This document shows positions 45,485-57,856 of a DNA stretch of 64,000 nucleotides, one piece after another. The stretch is from positions 2,046,001 through 2,110,000 of the forward strand of contig CADCXC010000004.1 of the NCBI GenBank assembly GCA_902806595.1. Reading direction: 5' to 3'. How positions within the stretch are numbered: the first letter of the stretch is position 1; each line of letters starts with the position of its first letter. The notes beneath the pieces are model-generated. The model saw nothing but the letters and a program-made list of their open reading frames with translations. It was not told where the DNA came from and made no database searches. Source of the DNA: Pyrenopolyporus hunteri (lineage: Eukaryota > Ascomycota > Sordariomycetes > Xylariales > Hypoxylaceae). A program made the translations under genes and the position numbers.

Positions 45485-48400
45485 CAGTCCTAGCATTATG
45501 ATCTCCGAGTTTATGGAATCTCCGTTTGGTGAAAATATGTTAGAGAGAGCTTAAATTCAGTGGGAACCTTCCTCAAAGCCGAGCTCTCCTAATATCCTCT
45601 TCAGAATAGGTATGCTTCTGACCCATATATATAACCTTAGTGAAGTCACAAGATGTTTACTCTGTTATATAGTTGCTATCATTATCCAGACTGTGTTTAC
45701 TTCTATCTACTCGCGATGTCAGTAACTAAGTGTTGAACATCTATCGTTCGGAGATCACTTAGTCCCTCCATTTTATCATTGGACGCCCGTTGCTGGTTGG
45801 TTCGTCGTTGGCGTTGATGTGTAAAGAGCACGACGGTTCATTCGACTCATATAGGACATAGTTTGGTCAAAGATGGCCTTCCCCAGCAGTGAAAGAGATA
45901 AGGCTCTCTGACCGTAAATGCGCGTCTCTAAATAAAATGCCTGCTACACACTTGGCAGAATATAATCAATATTAATTTCAAGTCGAGTAGCCGAACGCCG
46001 ATCCCTCGGATTATCGTCCCATCAAGATAGATACCGATTCAACCCAAGTAACTTTTACGATTGGTTCAATTCTTAGGGAAATTAAGGTGGTGCAGTATAA
46101 TGTTCGAATATATTGTGCGAAACATCTCGACTTGCCGCGGTCTTAGACCAATGATTGAGTTTTTTTCACAGCAACTCAACCCCAAACCCCCTATGCACTA
46201 GGTTAACGAACACCATACCCAAGAGTACGGATAACTTATCAAAAATACCGAATTCAATATTAAGGACCTCGTCAAGGAGATAGCCTCTAGCTATAGGGCT
46301 ACGACCAACTAAAACCCACAACGAAATACAGGGAGCGCCTGTGGAGCTGTTGGAGGAGTCCACTCGCCACAACGTAGCGTAATGGGACCAAGTGCGATTT
46401 ACGTCAAGGGGATAGGTACCATTATAATAGTTGGATAGAAGACGTTGCTACTGGTGCGTCGCGGGTGAGTGGTCAATATGACTTTCTGAGATGAATTGTG
46501 CAGACTTCACCTCGTAGAGATTACAGTCTATTCTATCCAGTTCCGCAATCATACTCATGCGTCGATCTTTTTAATACGTATTCGGATACTGGATTAGAGA
46601 TTGTTCTCTATTGCCATCTTCCGGGCTGAGTTAACCCCTAGATTTGGGGATTTCATATATGTTTAAAGGGGGGACAAATCACCTACGCTGCTCGCGGAAC
46701 ACAGCCGCTCCTATAAACATGAGTAACTAGGGACATACACTATACTTAATTCGAAGAGACTTAAAAGCTTTTTCCTTCTTCGCCTTATGACCAAAAGGGG
46801 CTATGAAAAGATACCTACATATGCCTACTCCTTGCGATGAGACTTATATTCGATGGCGGACGAATCCGTGTTAGTTCTCAAATGAGATGATATGAGGGTC
46901 TGGCCTCAGCTGGGAATGCCGGGTCGATATATTGGTTCTAAAATACTCCAGAGGTTAGCATGGGTGAACGAAACTGCATATTCCCGAACAAGAGAGCAAG
47001 GTCGACCGAACATTAGATAATTGTCAGTTCGCAGATACCACAGGGAACTAGATGAAAGAGCTCAACAACACGGAGTTATTATCAATGGCCGCCTGCCAAT
47101 TCCCCCGCAGCGTTCACAGTCGGTCCAGGTATCGGTCTTTCCCTGTGGTCTACCCTACTGTCATCTGGTATATGTTGCGTCGTTGAGACCTATTACGGTA
47201 GGCAGAGGGGTTAGGAGGGCGAGGGAAAATAGCATGTGGTTATTGTCGCACCTCCTCTAGGCATATATTATCCTCTTGAGTGCCTAGTTACCCAGGTAGT
47301 GTGATGACCAAACCTTCGGATGCTCTCCTTATTGAATGGATAAGGTCAGAGTCGTCTCGTTGCCGTATCTTGGCCGAGGGGAAGCTGCTAGCGGATTCGA
47401 GGTCAAATGCGTTGCCGAGACCCGTCGTGGCTCCTTGATATCTCTGCCAATTAGGTCGCATTATAGTTCAATGTATCTAGAGCTTGTCTTGCAAATGTTG
47501 GGGTTAAGGAGCGAGATGAAAGACTCCCCTTCGTCCGTGCTACGTGGCTGTAACACTGCAGTGTGATCGAGGTTCCGGGGAATAACTAATTAGAGTCGGC
47601 AATGAAATCGCCATCCATGACGTGCAGCGCGGCTGTACTTTGCGGCGACGGGTGAGCTAGGTCTTCGTAAGAGCCTCCTGCAAGTGGTTGAGGACACCGA
47701 GTTGCTGTTTAGGGGTGCATTAGCCGCGGTTTGCACGGTGAAAATAAATTTGAAAAATCAAGAAAGTCTAGTATCGTGTTCGCAGGTTACGAAGGGGAAA
47801 TTGTGCAACCGGATATACCATTCGTAGACGCCAGAGGACGTGATAACTGCCGCCCTTACCGCCCCCTCGCTAGTATGGTACAACCATAACCTGTTAGTAT
47901 ACGGTTGCTCCCAATATTGCAACATATCCTGCATTTTAGGTCAAGCCGCATTTGAACATAAAAGAGGGGCCTCGTCATCCGATTACTGTATTCCTGACTA
48001 TCGTGGCATTCGATACGAAGGAGCTACCTCCGGTGACCCGGTTCCGCCTATACAGAATGGTACCGCGAGGCTGACGTTGTCGAGAAATACACCTTCGTAT
48101 CGTAGAACCGGGAGTAACACAATAGCTCTAAACTTGTTGCCTTAAGGCAGTGTTAAACCGTGAACAGGAATGACGTTATGGAAGTTGTTGGGGGCAGCAA
48201 GGTCAAGAATATTGCCGCCAACTTACTTTATCTCCGAGGATAGACTTGTGGGACGAAAATGTCGGGAAGTACAACAAAGGGATGCGAAAAGAACTATAGG
48301 CCACTCAAAAACACCAAAGGGGATAGGAAATACTTATATGGAGAGCGCCTGGTTCTCTTGCGTCTTATCCATTTGCTACGGTACCTACTAGTTAACCGCA

Positions 48401-48898
48401 ACCGCGGCTGCACCTCTCCGATGCTACCTTATCTTCAGGACGTAGCAGCTTAAGAACCGTCATCTAGATGATGTAGATCAGGTACCGGCTCCGATTTGAC
48501 AGAAAGGGCGAAGAACTCAACCATCTTCCGAGGACGGATTCGGAGTGAAAGCCTCGTTTTCTCTTTACGTCTTCGGTGTCTCGTCCAAGGTTACTCGGCG
48601 CGTTACGTCGTGCAGTAGCATCATACCTTTGCTAGGTGGAGGAGGATACATGAGGTCGTTTGCATGGGCGTGGGCCCTGTATATATGTGACCTCTTATAT
48701 CCGGGTATACGCAGTGCACAACGGGGTCTTTTCGCGGGGTGCGCACAGAATTGCATGTGCCGCACCGCCAGGGCGGAAACGAGTCGAAATGCTGCAAATC
48801 CATTGGGCTTCGGGATGGATGGCTTAGGATCTGACATAATACGCGCCACAATAAAAAGAGAGAGAAAAAACACTCCCCTGATTGCTTATCCTATGTAA

Positions 48899-48945
48899 TG
48901 TACCTACCTACCTTATCTAGGTCTCTACCTACTTGGTAGGCACCT
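48899..48945. repeat. AGGT/ACCT spacer repeats
   Basis: Several ACCTACC units and one CTAGGT junction, belonging to the same repeat family as the other spacers. Confidence 0.7.
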
Positions 48946-49583
48946 GTTCTGATAAACGAGGAGTGTTGAGAGCGTTGGGGCTAACGGTAATATTAGTCGA
49001 ATCCTCTCGCCGTGCTTCCACCAACACCGTCACGTTTTCCCGATCTACGGCAGAGTATATATCTCTGGTGGGTGTATGGGTACCTATATATAGTTACCTG
49101 CCTAGGTATATAATGGCTTGTCAGTGTTGGTGAGTTAGGAGCACAGGGGCCTGTCAGACGGCGTTAGGAATCAAACAACACGCCGGGAAATCCATTAATA
49201 ATGCGTGTAATACAGTCCTATGCTCTTAGATAAGGTCCTTCTTTTCCTTTCTAGCCCCGAAGACCCGTATCAAGATGGTGTGTACACCCTTCGTGATTAC
49301 AATGAGGAACCCGACTCCAGAGTCGGATAGTAAAGGGGATGAAATCCGTCTCGATCAATACACGTGCGCAACAATTCTCACCACCTAACTAAGCGCGTGT
49401 ACCACTATGCACCCTCTCGGCCTGATCACAGACAAACTAAAATAACCCTCGTTACTCCAACTGATCAACTGGGGCGCATGTATGTTGGGAAAGGATGACG
49501 CGCGTACGAGAAAATCGGTCGTTCTTCCTCGGTGAAGGCAAGTTGCCGGATGTGCCAACGACGCCAGCCAAGGAACTCACGGT

Positions 49584-51437
49584 TTACTGTACCGTGGCGA
49601 GGCCGTGGATTAAGTCGTGCATGGGGAAAGCAGTGACCCGCGGAGTCGCCTCGGGGGCTGTCGTGAAGTGATGCAGCACGGGGCGCGGGCGTGGAACCTC
49701 CCGTACGTCGGGGAAGTTACTCGTTGTGTAATCAACGGGAAGATCTAGAGCGAAGGCCTCAGCCCGCGGGGTGCGAACCGTAGCCTGGGTCGAAGATGGC
49801 CAATCCTGGTCATCTTCTAAAAATGTACTGCGCAGGAAGTCTAGGAAGGTGTCGACGTCTTGTTTAGTCGACATGGCCCCGAGACTAGCACGAACGATCC
49901 TGCGTGACGGTGACGCGTTAGTATATGGGAAGCAGGGGCTCGCGCGAAGTAGGGTGAGACGAGGGATCAGTTGAAGCATACCCTGTTGGAAGTCTGTGTA
50001 TGATGCTTATGCCATGTGAGCCACAGTGATGTCCGGCGGAGAGAGCACGCTCTGTCATCCACGGTTCGTAGCCGAGTGCTGTAAAAATACCACCAGGATT
50101 ACAGACCCCTAAGCAAGATTGATTAGCTCAGCCGACGGGTATCGGGTTCGCCGATATTGTGGTTCGTTGGTCGACTTACCTCCGGACCTTATATAGATCC
50201 CTGCAGAGTTCGCTGAGCGTTCAACGTCAGAGTAGGGCACGTGGTGCCCGTTAGCTCGGAGCACGTTGAAGGCGATGGCGGAGCCTTGCTTCGTCGAGTC
50301 GTCGAAATCGCTGTTCTCGTTGTAAATCCGACAAAGAGGCCGTCCGTTAGAGTGGCGAAGAGTGACCATGCCTCGAAACAGTCTAGAGATGAGGTAAGAA
50401 GTATGGTCCGAGACCCTGTTCATAGAGCCGTATAGCTTCTTGTGTACATCAATGGCTTCCCCTAGTGCGAGAATGTTGTGGAACGGGAGCGTCCCGTCTT
50501 CGAGCCCTTCGTGAAGCTTGTAAGTGGGTGCCTGAAGGCCTTTCGACCGATGCCAATTCTCGCCGAAAGTGGCAACCATGGAAACGGTTCCTCCGCCAAA
50601 ATATTTTCTCAGAGTTAGGATGTGCCCTGATTCTTTTCGAACGACCAGGGCTCCAATGTCTGGGAAACCAAAGATTTTATATAGTGACAAACACGTGAAG
50701 TCCGGCGCTCGGTCTACGTCCTGAAAAATAGTTTCCATGGGGTACGTCATGGCTAATGCGGCGGCATCAAGGAGTGAATAGGTGTTCTGTAGATATTCTG
50801 ACTGTCGGAGAATTCCGGGCCAGGATAGCGGCAGCCTTCTGCCGGACATGTTGGACTGTCCCGGGTAGGCGAATAGCCCAAGGCCGCCAGGACGGTGGCG
50901 GTTAACAAAACTGACTTCAGGAGAACGAAGCCACCTCTCTACTTCCTGATCGCTTCGGAAGCAGTAGGATTGCCCATATGTCAGCTCCCTGACTCCCACA
51001 ATGCTTGTGTGCGCATCTTTGTGATAGCCGTACCAGAACCTCCGGTCGCTGGTCTTCTCGGAGAGGTCCCGGAAAGAATCCGCGACGAGCTTGATGGCTG
51101 CGGTGGCGTTCGCTACGAAAATCAGGTCAAAGTGCTCCGGGTTTGCGCCGAGGAAGTTTAGCGTCTTTTCCCGCACTTGATCAACGACCTCGCCGGAAAG
51201 TTTGGCTGGCGAGTTCTCCGAATGTGGGTTCCCATAGAGGTTGGCGGCCATTTTCGCGCAGAACGAGTCGACAGTAGATTTGGCGTATATAGTTGCCCCG
51301 CTATGGTCCAGGTAAACTCCTATTTACTGGTAAGTTGGGGTACAAGCAACCTCCCGAATTGGGGATATACCATTGTTCATATGAGGATATTCTTTTTGGC
51401 GCAGGGCTTCCACGTCGCTGTTATACCCTTTCGACAT
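49584..51437 (-). CDS. PLP-dependent class V aminotransferase, molybdenum-cofactor-sulfurase-like
   Basis: Fold-type I PLP enzyme of the cysteine desulfurase / MOCOS N-terminal family. Minus-strand exons 51437-51371, 51319-50180, 50108-49982 and 49899-49584 give 549 residues. The N-terminus reads YNSDVEALRQKEYPHMNNG followed by VYLDHSGATIYAKS across the first intron. Next come NLYGNPHSENSP, FVANATAAIKLV, the Asp segment (LLDAAALAMTYPM) and the Schiff-base lysine in LSLYKIFGFP (Lys about 237). The later segments RYFGGGTV-like (KYFGGGTV), VCNPGGI and PTGIVRASLGAMSTKQDVDTF are standard. A tactaac branch site supports the last intron. Unlike true MOCOS there is no C-terminal MOSC domain, so Moco sulfuration is not demonstrated. 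The substrate is unknown. Two upstream in-frame ATGs (51533 and 51453) are alternative starts. Confidence 0.88.
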
Positions 51438-52530
51438 GGTGAGGAGCGGCATTGGAGAAGTAGATGGATAAATTCCTGCGGTTCGTGGGTATTCTGGAAG
51501 AATGGATTCGAAGTTGAGGAACGGACGAGGCACCGTTTGGTCGTTTTATACGATTTTCTTGTATCAGTAGCAGTGAAGGAATTCCGCGCTAATTCTTGCG
51601 TTGGTGTTCCTCCTAGCGGCCATCCTCTTGCGGCACTGATCCCGGACGGGAGATCTTATACTCAACCCCATCTCCTCTTCCGCCACTCATGGGGTCCATA
51701 GCGGAAGACATGGGGAAGGAGGAACATGGGGTGATATCCGCCCTACATCTTCTAGTCGACAAAGGTCAGCAACGAGGTGGTGGCGCGGTGTGCGAGAGTC
51801 GTTCTGTATCGACCATTGGTTGTCTTGCCATGCTGGATACTGGAAGGGCCTAGCACAAGCGGATGACCGGACGACAGACATCTTGGCGAGTCGATAAGGA
51901 AACAGTAGGCGCAGCACATCGTACGCTAGGGCATAGCGATCTAGTGACACATCGTAGCTGGAGACGGTTCCCTCAGGGATACTTGCCGCACATCTGATGA
52001 TGAAAAGCTAGCAGAGATTATTGGATCCCCGGTTTGATCTGACACACCTGACCTTTTCCTTTTTAGGAGAGACGAGGCTGATACGTACCGGGCCCTGTTA
52101 TCCAAGGGTAGCCATCTCGATGTGAGCGAGTATCTTCAGGAGGTAGGTACTTGTAGAAATTAACCCGCCGAGTATAAGTTGGAGAGGAACGGTATAGTTG
52201 TGTGGCCTTTCTTCACGAGGTTGAGACAGGACGGTTGGCGTAAGATAGTGGACCCTACGTACCTTGCCTAAAATAAGAGAGGCGCAAGTGTCAGATGCGG
52301 AAGGGATAGCAAAAGCCGTATGATTGGGACGGCTCGTCAGAACTGTGCAGCTTGCTTTGCGAGTGGAGCCATGGCGTACTCGATAAGGCTACTGTTAATT
52401 GCCGTTCGTCTGCAATGGGAGAACCTCGAGTTGGGGATCATGTCCAAATTGGCCTCGAGACTTGGAGAGAACTTAGGTAGGTACCAAGGAGGCTCTGGCG
52501 GGATAAGCACGCCAACCGATCGCGGCAGCG

Positions 52531-52590
52531 TCATGTAAGTATTCATGTAAGTATTCATGTAGGTATTCATGTAGGTATTCATGTAAGTAT
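52531..52590. repeat. 12-bp minisatellite, five copies
   Basis: Five consecutive 12-base units of the form TCATGTARGTAT, with only A/G variation at one position. In one minus-strand frame the unit would read MNTY repeatedly, but no gene is supported there. Confidence 0.97.
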
Positions 52591-54666
52591 GCGGACACTA
52601 TTATCACCTACAAGGATCATCCAAGACATGGGGGTTCGGATAGGAAGCCATCCTATTTGGCGGTAGTCCCGCCGTCCTGTCCTCTTTCGCACGTTTGGAT
52701 AGGTCGAGCGCCTCTTTCAGGCAAGCGTTGCGGGGAGAAGAACGAGTGCAACGGCCTCGGTATCTGAACGGACTCGCCAGCCCAATCATCACAGAGGGGT
52801 GGGATGCTTGCCGCGAAGTTACGGCCAAGAGCTGCGAAGCAGTTGTACTCTAGGCGGGTTAGCTGCAGCTGCCATCGACCTCTGTATCGATGCTAGCCCC
52901 CAGTATGTCGTGAGGGAGTATTCGAGGTACGTAGTGTCTAGAGAAGTCGATCCCTGCTGCTTGCGAAGAAAGTGGTCGCCGACCTCCAGAACTGGAGGGT
53001 GTGCGTCATATGGGCACAACTTCTGCAAGTCTCTGCGTCTAGACTCGAGAGACCCTGGACATCTCACGTCTGCACACCTACGTATCCCATCTTGAATAGC
53101 AAGAAGTTCTGCAGCGAGCGCAGAGCGCAGGGCGCGACGAGCCCTGAACGAGAAAAAAAAAAATGCCGTAACGGCGGGTGGTGGCCGCCACGGAGGTAGG
53201 AGGAATGACAAAATTCGAGGCGGTTTGATGACGGGCCCCCTCCCCTTGGTACTAAGCCCGCCAAGGCCACAGATCTGGTTTACGAACAATGTTATTAATT
53301 ACATCCCCTTCATGGTAACCATAATCGCTGGCTGGGGGAATAACCAGAATAAAATAAAAATAAAAATAAAAAATCCTAGCCAGCATAAGAGCACGGTAGA
53401 TTCAAGAACGTCCGTGGGATAACGCCCAGGAACGCGGTCGTCATAGATAGACTCCTTTTCCCGTTCCCAGGTCATGCAACCCCCCCGGGGATCGCCAATT
53501 TGACAGCTCTATAATACAAAGCCCTTGGCAATATTTGCCCACGAGGCTCGACTCACACCTAGCCCGGAACCAATGGCAGTGGCTTACAAGGTCCGCGCTG
53601 AACCAGCTATGACCATGGGAGCTCTCGGCGCCTATCGCAATCTGAGACTGGACATTTTATCCGTCTTAAGGCCCGGAGAGTCGCATATTTTTCAAGTGAG
53701 ATGCCGTCGGGTCACGCACCTCTCTCCAACACGCCCGAACTTGGCCGGTTCAGATGTGCTAGTGTCGTGATAGGCGGACAAATGTTGAACGATTCGGGCA
53801 AATCGAATTATCTGTGGCTGAGTTAGGTTCGTTATTCAGAAGCTTAGCCTCGATTTGCGCTGCAGGTGTGTTGCATCGATCCAGCTGCAATGGAACAAAG
53901 CTCTGTTAATCATGGACCACATCTCGCATCTGCTTTCTTACACGGCGGTACGTTCGACTTAAGCCTGTAGTCAGCTCTAAAAGTATCTACTTTCGTGTTG
54001 CCCGCGTATCTAACCCGACAGCGCATGCTCTCCGGAGACGCAGGTGAGAAAGAAGAAAAAAAAGACGAAATGCCGTAAGAATGCAACCGGGATCCATTGG
54101 GCCTTGTCGCCATGATTCCGCGCGTATCACGGACTTAAGTTGTAACCCGAGTTAAGCTCTTTGCTCCGTTAGCTGACATCATTCTTCAGCTGCTGAATTA
54201 GCGCCGCATCCGAACGGGCCTCCCATTAAGAAAACGACACGCTCAGTTGCGAATCTCTTGTAGGTAGGTAATTATCCAATTCTAGAGACTGTTTTTGTTT
54301 ATAACTTCGGGGAATAGATATGTTACTTTGAGACATGTGCTATAGAGGAAACTGGGTATCCTTAGTCAGGTACCCATTCCTCAGGAACAGTCTCAGAGTC
54401 GACCTCTCCGGCGAGGGGTCACGGCTCTGAGAGCATAGATTTAGTCGTTACAAAGGATCTACGTCGCGATAGGAAGTCCCGCTGGAGACCTCACCCGCGC
54501 CCTGGCAGTATGCAAACCTACCCTCCTACTCAGCTTACCCCGGCTCATACCGTGCATTGCATTAGGGTCAGATCTCTTGCATCTTCGAATGCTTAGAAGC
54601 CGGGACGACGTCTCCTATGGAGGACGGCCAGGCCCTTAGGAACCGGCTGCATCCGCGCTAGATCTG

Positions 54667-54702
54667 TGTGTCTGGAAGACGCAGCCAGTCTTGGCAGACA
54701 CA
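54667..54702. repeat. Two-tier inverted repeat (hairpin)
   Basis: TGTGTCTG (54667-54674) pairs with CAGACACA (54695-54702). Inside, AAGAC (54676-54680) pairs with GTCTT (54688-54692) around a seven-base loop, so a 13-pair stem with a small internal bulge can form. Confidence 0.85.
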
Positions 54703-56994
54703 ACGTCATGTGTGAGAGTGATGATCCACCATTTTCGGACGAACGATGCCTATCATAGACTGATCCGATAAGTCATATCCATTTTTGGAATTACTGACCT
54801 GTAAGCTGTTGTGTCGGGAGGCCTATCAGAGGTTGAGGAGATATTTCTGGACTACCCAGACTGAGGTCCGGCTTTCTTGCATGGAACCGTACAGCCCTCT
54901 CCTACATCGCTGTACCCGTGCCTTGTGTGGCAATACGACGCATACACCTTAGCATCTTAGCCTCGGATGCATGCCGTTCAGGTGAGAATATGAGGCACTC
55001 AGCCTTGCAGAGGACCGACCAGCTGTCGGTTCTGAGGCGCCACCTATGCCCCCCCATGGAGTCGTGGATGTATCAGCACAACACCACTTGAGCTGAAAGC
55101 CATGCGCTAAATTCTCCTAGCCAATAATACGCAGCCTTTGCTTAGGAATGTCTATAGCGCATGTTGATGATTACTAGGCAATACTATAAATCGACTCGAT
55201 TAGAGGGGTTTAGACCAGCATACCACATACAGCGGTACTATTCTAGGATATACCAATACGAAAGGCAATAGTTAGAAAGGATTCTAGCAAATAAATGACG
55301 AAAACAGGTGTTTCCATAACAATATAACGACAATAATACCACCTTGAGCTGCTATAGTAGAGGGCTTTATAGGTCCGTTCACACTTGATATGAACCAAAA
55401 CAGGTGGATACGTGGGTAGGTAGCCAGGGGTCCGATCCCTTGCGCGACTTGCAAGCGGCTATCCGACTATTGCTATGGATGCGACCTGGCCGAATCTCCA
55501 TTTCTAGAGCGGCGTTTGCGGATTCCGTTTACTCCAAGTCGAAGCGCAAGGTATCGCATCCCCAACCTTGGGCGTGGGCTGAAACACACCTACATACGAG
55601 CATCGATATTGCGCTAGAAGTCGACCGGTCGACCGCGTTACCAAATCAGTAGAAAGCCGGGCTGCAGATCAAAGCTCCTTGCGGGTATGTGTGGCTCTCC
55701 GAACTGTTCACCCTGGCTTCTTCTACCGGGATGGGTGCATTATAAATGTGATTGGGGTCTTTGAGCTCGTCCGATGAACCGGTCGACGAAGAATATGTGA
55801 ACGTTTCTCCTCCACCTGCCTGGGCCGCCGTAAGGAACTCGCGATTGGCCGTACACATACCTACTTGGGGTGTTGACGAGTCGACCAGTGGTGCAGAACC
55901 TGCATTGGGCGATTTCGTATCGATTCCAAGTACCAGATTTCCCGATTGCCGGGCGTGAGGGCTACCAGACGACCTAGCAATGAATTCGGCTACGGCCTGA
56001 GGCATGGTATATCATATGTTCTGAGTACCTCGGGCTAAAATTCCGCATCAACTCCTTTCAACCGGCTTGACACAGCCTAAGTCGTTAATGTCTTCCCGCT
56101 CTGAGACGGACCGGGGTTGGGGATGTTATTCGTTCTTGTGAATCTCAGCTTTTCTTTTATCTTCAGGTGAAGACATCTAACTGATAACGATATGCGGATC
56201 ATCCATTTCTGTCCTACCTAGAGCTTGAATAAGGTGTTGACTGATTGGCGGGTGCTTCGGTTTGATAACGATATGAAGTACTGCGAAGCCTAGATCCGAA
56301 AACGGTTTCAGCATTATCGTCGGTAAGATACTAGGTACCAAGAAGGCGAGATCGCGGTGGATTTCTTTATCGCCGCCTAAGGGTCTATCTCCGATCATTC
56401 TAGTAGTTCCGACAATCAATGGCTGGCAAGGCAAACCCAATATAACAAGACTAAACACATACGGGTTGTCGGTAGCTATGATCATTCCAATGAGTATCAT
56501 ATCTCCTATCTCGAGCCACCCCAAATAATCGCTGGACCATATTAGCAACGTGCTAACGTCTCGTCGAACCTCTCCTTATGCCTGGGTACCTCGTAATCAG
56601 GTATCTAGCATCCGAGGTAGGATAAGGTCCTGCGCCGCTGTTATTTGGAATTGATCTTTAGAATCTGATATATCACCCGGCGAGTCTCAGACATACCAAC
56701 ATCATCATTCTATATCCAGGTGAATAATAGGTTATTAATGTTAACATATGTACAGGAAAGGTAAAACAAAACCGCTAAACCGCTATCTACCATGAAACCC
56801 TCCACACCCACTACCAACAACAGCATGCGCTAGTAATATTATCCTATCTCATAACCTCCTACAAAGGTAGGAGGGGGCGCCACGACGTCGTTAAAAGTCA
56901 ATCTCCGCGAGCAAGTCTACCACCATATCCGAAACGCCAACTGATGCGAATTAACCTTTTCCTAGTCGATGGGTTCCTGTACGCTTGGTCCGCT

Positions 56995-57856
56995 TTATAG
57001 CAGAGCGAGGAAGGCTACCACCACCGGGGCAATGGCTAGGTTCCCGAAGACGCCCATCAGGTTGCTGGCGGAGCTGATCGGGATACTCGGCGACGCGGTG
57101 GGAGCGGGCGCAGTACCGGAAGGGTTACCAGTGCCGCTCGGGTTCGGCGCCGTGCTTCCGTTTAGCACAGTGAAGTTGGCGCACGTAATACGCGTCTTGT
57201 TCGCGAAGTGGAACACCAAGCTTCGGTTGCCGAAGTACGAACCCTCACCCTCGACTAAGGACGTGTACGGGTCGTGGAACTTGGTCGAGTACGACCCGGT
57301 GGTGTTGATCTTTCCGTATTTCCCGCTTAGGTCGCCCTGCTGGCAAGACTCCGGTCGCTCGGGGTCGCAAGGGGGATCCTCGCCTCGGATGAACTGGTCA
57401 AGATGCCCAAGAGTGCTGGTGCAGTTGCCGTCGGCAGGGACAGGGGCTACGTGAAGATGGTATACTAGATTAAGGTTAGCCGTTGTGTAAAACGGTAGTC
57501 CGGGGAATGATGCATACTGAAAGGCCCACCCTCCGTGGGTAGGTTGGAAAAGGAAACCTCATAATCGACGCCTTCGCCGTTCGGTCCGGACCTGGCTGTT
57601 ACGGAACCTTGGACGTTGCCGTTAAGGCTTCCTTGCCAGAATGGCTGCTGCGGCAGCGTCGCTACGACGACTTTTCCGGCGGGGTTACCGGTGGTAACAG
57701 TAGCATCACCTAATTCCTGATAAAATATGTTAATACCAAATATCAAATATATTAGCCTTGTATTGAGTAGTTACTTACGCCGGTGGCATCGCACTGCTGG
57801 GCGAGGACGCTGGAAGCGCCAATGACAGAGAGCGAAATAATATTGGATACACGCAT
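56995..57856 (-). CDS. Cell-surface GPI-anchored Cu-only superoxide dismutase (SOD5-like)
   Basis: Extracellular enzyme that disproportionates superoxide. Minus-strand exons 57856-57779, 57716-57518 and 57464-56995 give 248 residues. The first 19 residues are a signal peptide (NIISLSVIGASSVLAQ). The SOD domain has GGPFIYHLHVAPVPADGNC with copper ligands His95 and His97, GHLD with His113 and LVFHFANKTR with His178. Cys107 and Cys187 match the conserved disulfide. The segment RGEDPPCDPERPESCQQGDL, lacking the zinc-loop ligand pattern, matches the fungal Cu-only class. A Ser/Thr/Pro spacer (GTGNPSGTAPAPTASPS) and a hydrophobic tail (LAIAPVVVAFLALL) form a GPI signal. The second intron (GTATGC donor, TAG acceptor, with CTAAC inside) is required to restore the YHLH motif. 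Likely role: detoxifying superoxide at the cell wall. Confidence 0.9.

Larger units (their letters stand above)
39283..49583. other. 10.3-kb region without a supported gene
   Basis: Scanning all frames finds only short, compositionally nondescript open frames (at most about 140 codons) with no recognised domain or plausible exon chains. The left end (39283 to about 40000) should contain the promoter of the Zn2Cys6 gene. Notable items are a CT-rich promoter-like tract (42166-42235), a directly repeated 12-mer (44494-44517) with a hairpin beside it (44527-44546), a strong hairpin (45459-45484), AGGT/ACCT elements (about 48901-48945) and a small palindrome (49311-49326). Sequence between 43.7 and 47 kb looks AT-richer than the gene-bearing parts. 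Decayed transposon or gene relics are possible but I could not identify any. Confidence 0.5.
51438..56994. other. 5.6-kb region without a supported gene
   Basis: It includes the promoter of the aminotransferase gene and the 3' region of the SOD gene. Open frames of 80-160 codons on the minus strand (51687-51950, 52819-53289, 55646-56005, 56177-56548) have start codons but no recognised domains. Repeats present: a 12-base unit five times (52531-52590), an A/T-rich AAATA run (53345-53373) and a nested hairpin (54667-54702). Confidence 0.5.

Noticed and set aside
52819..53289. 156-codon minus-strand frame
   Set aside because: Runs through a poly-T/poly-A tract, overlaps open frames on the other strand and matches nothing I recognise.
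54718..54763. Possible C/D snoRNA (GTGATGA ... CTGA)
   Set aside because: The terminal stem is not supported, spacing is short and no C'/D' boxes are visible; kept only as a remark with the nearby hairpin.
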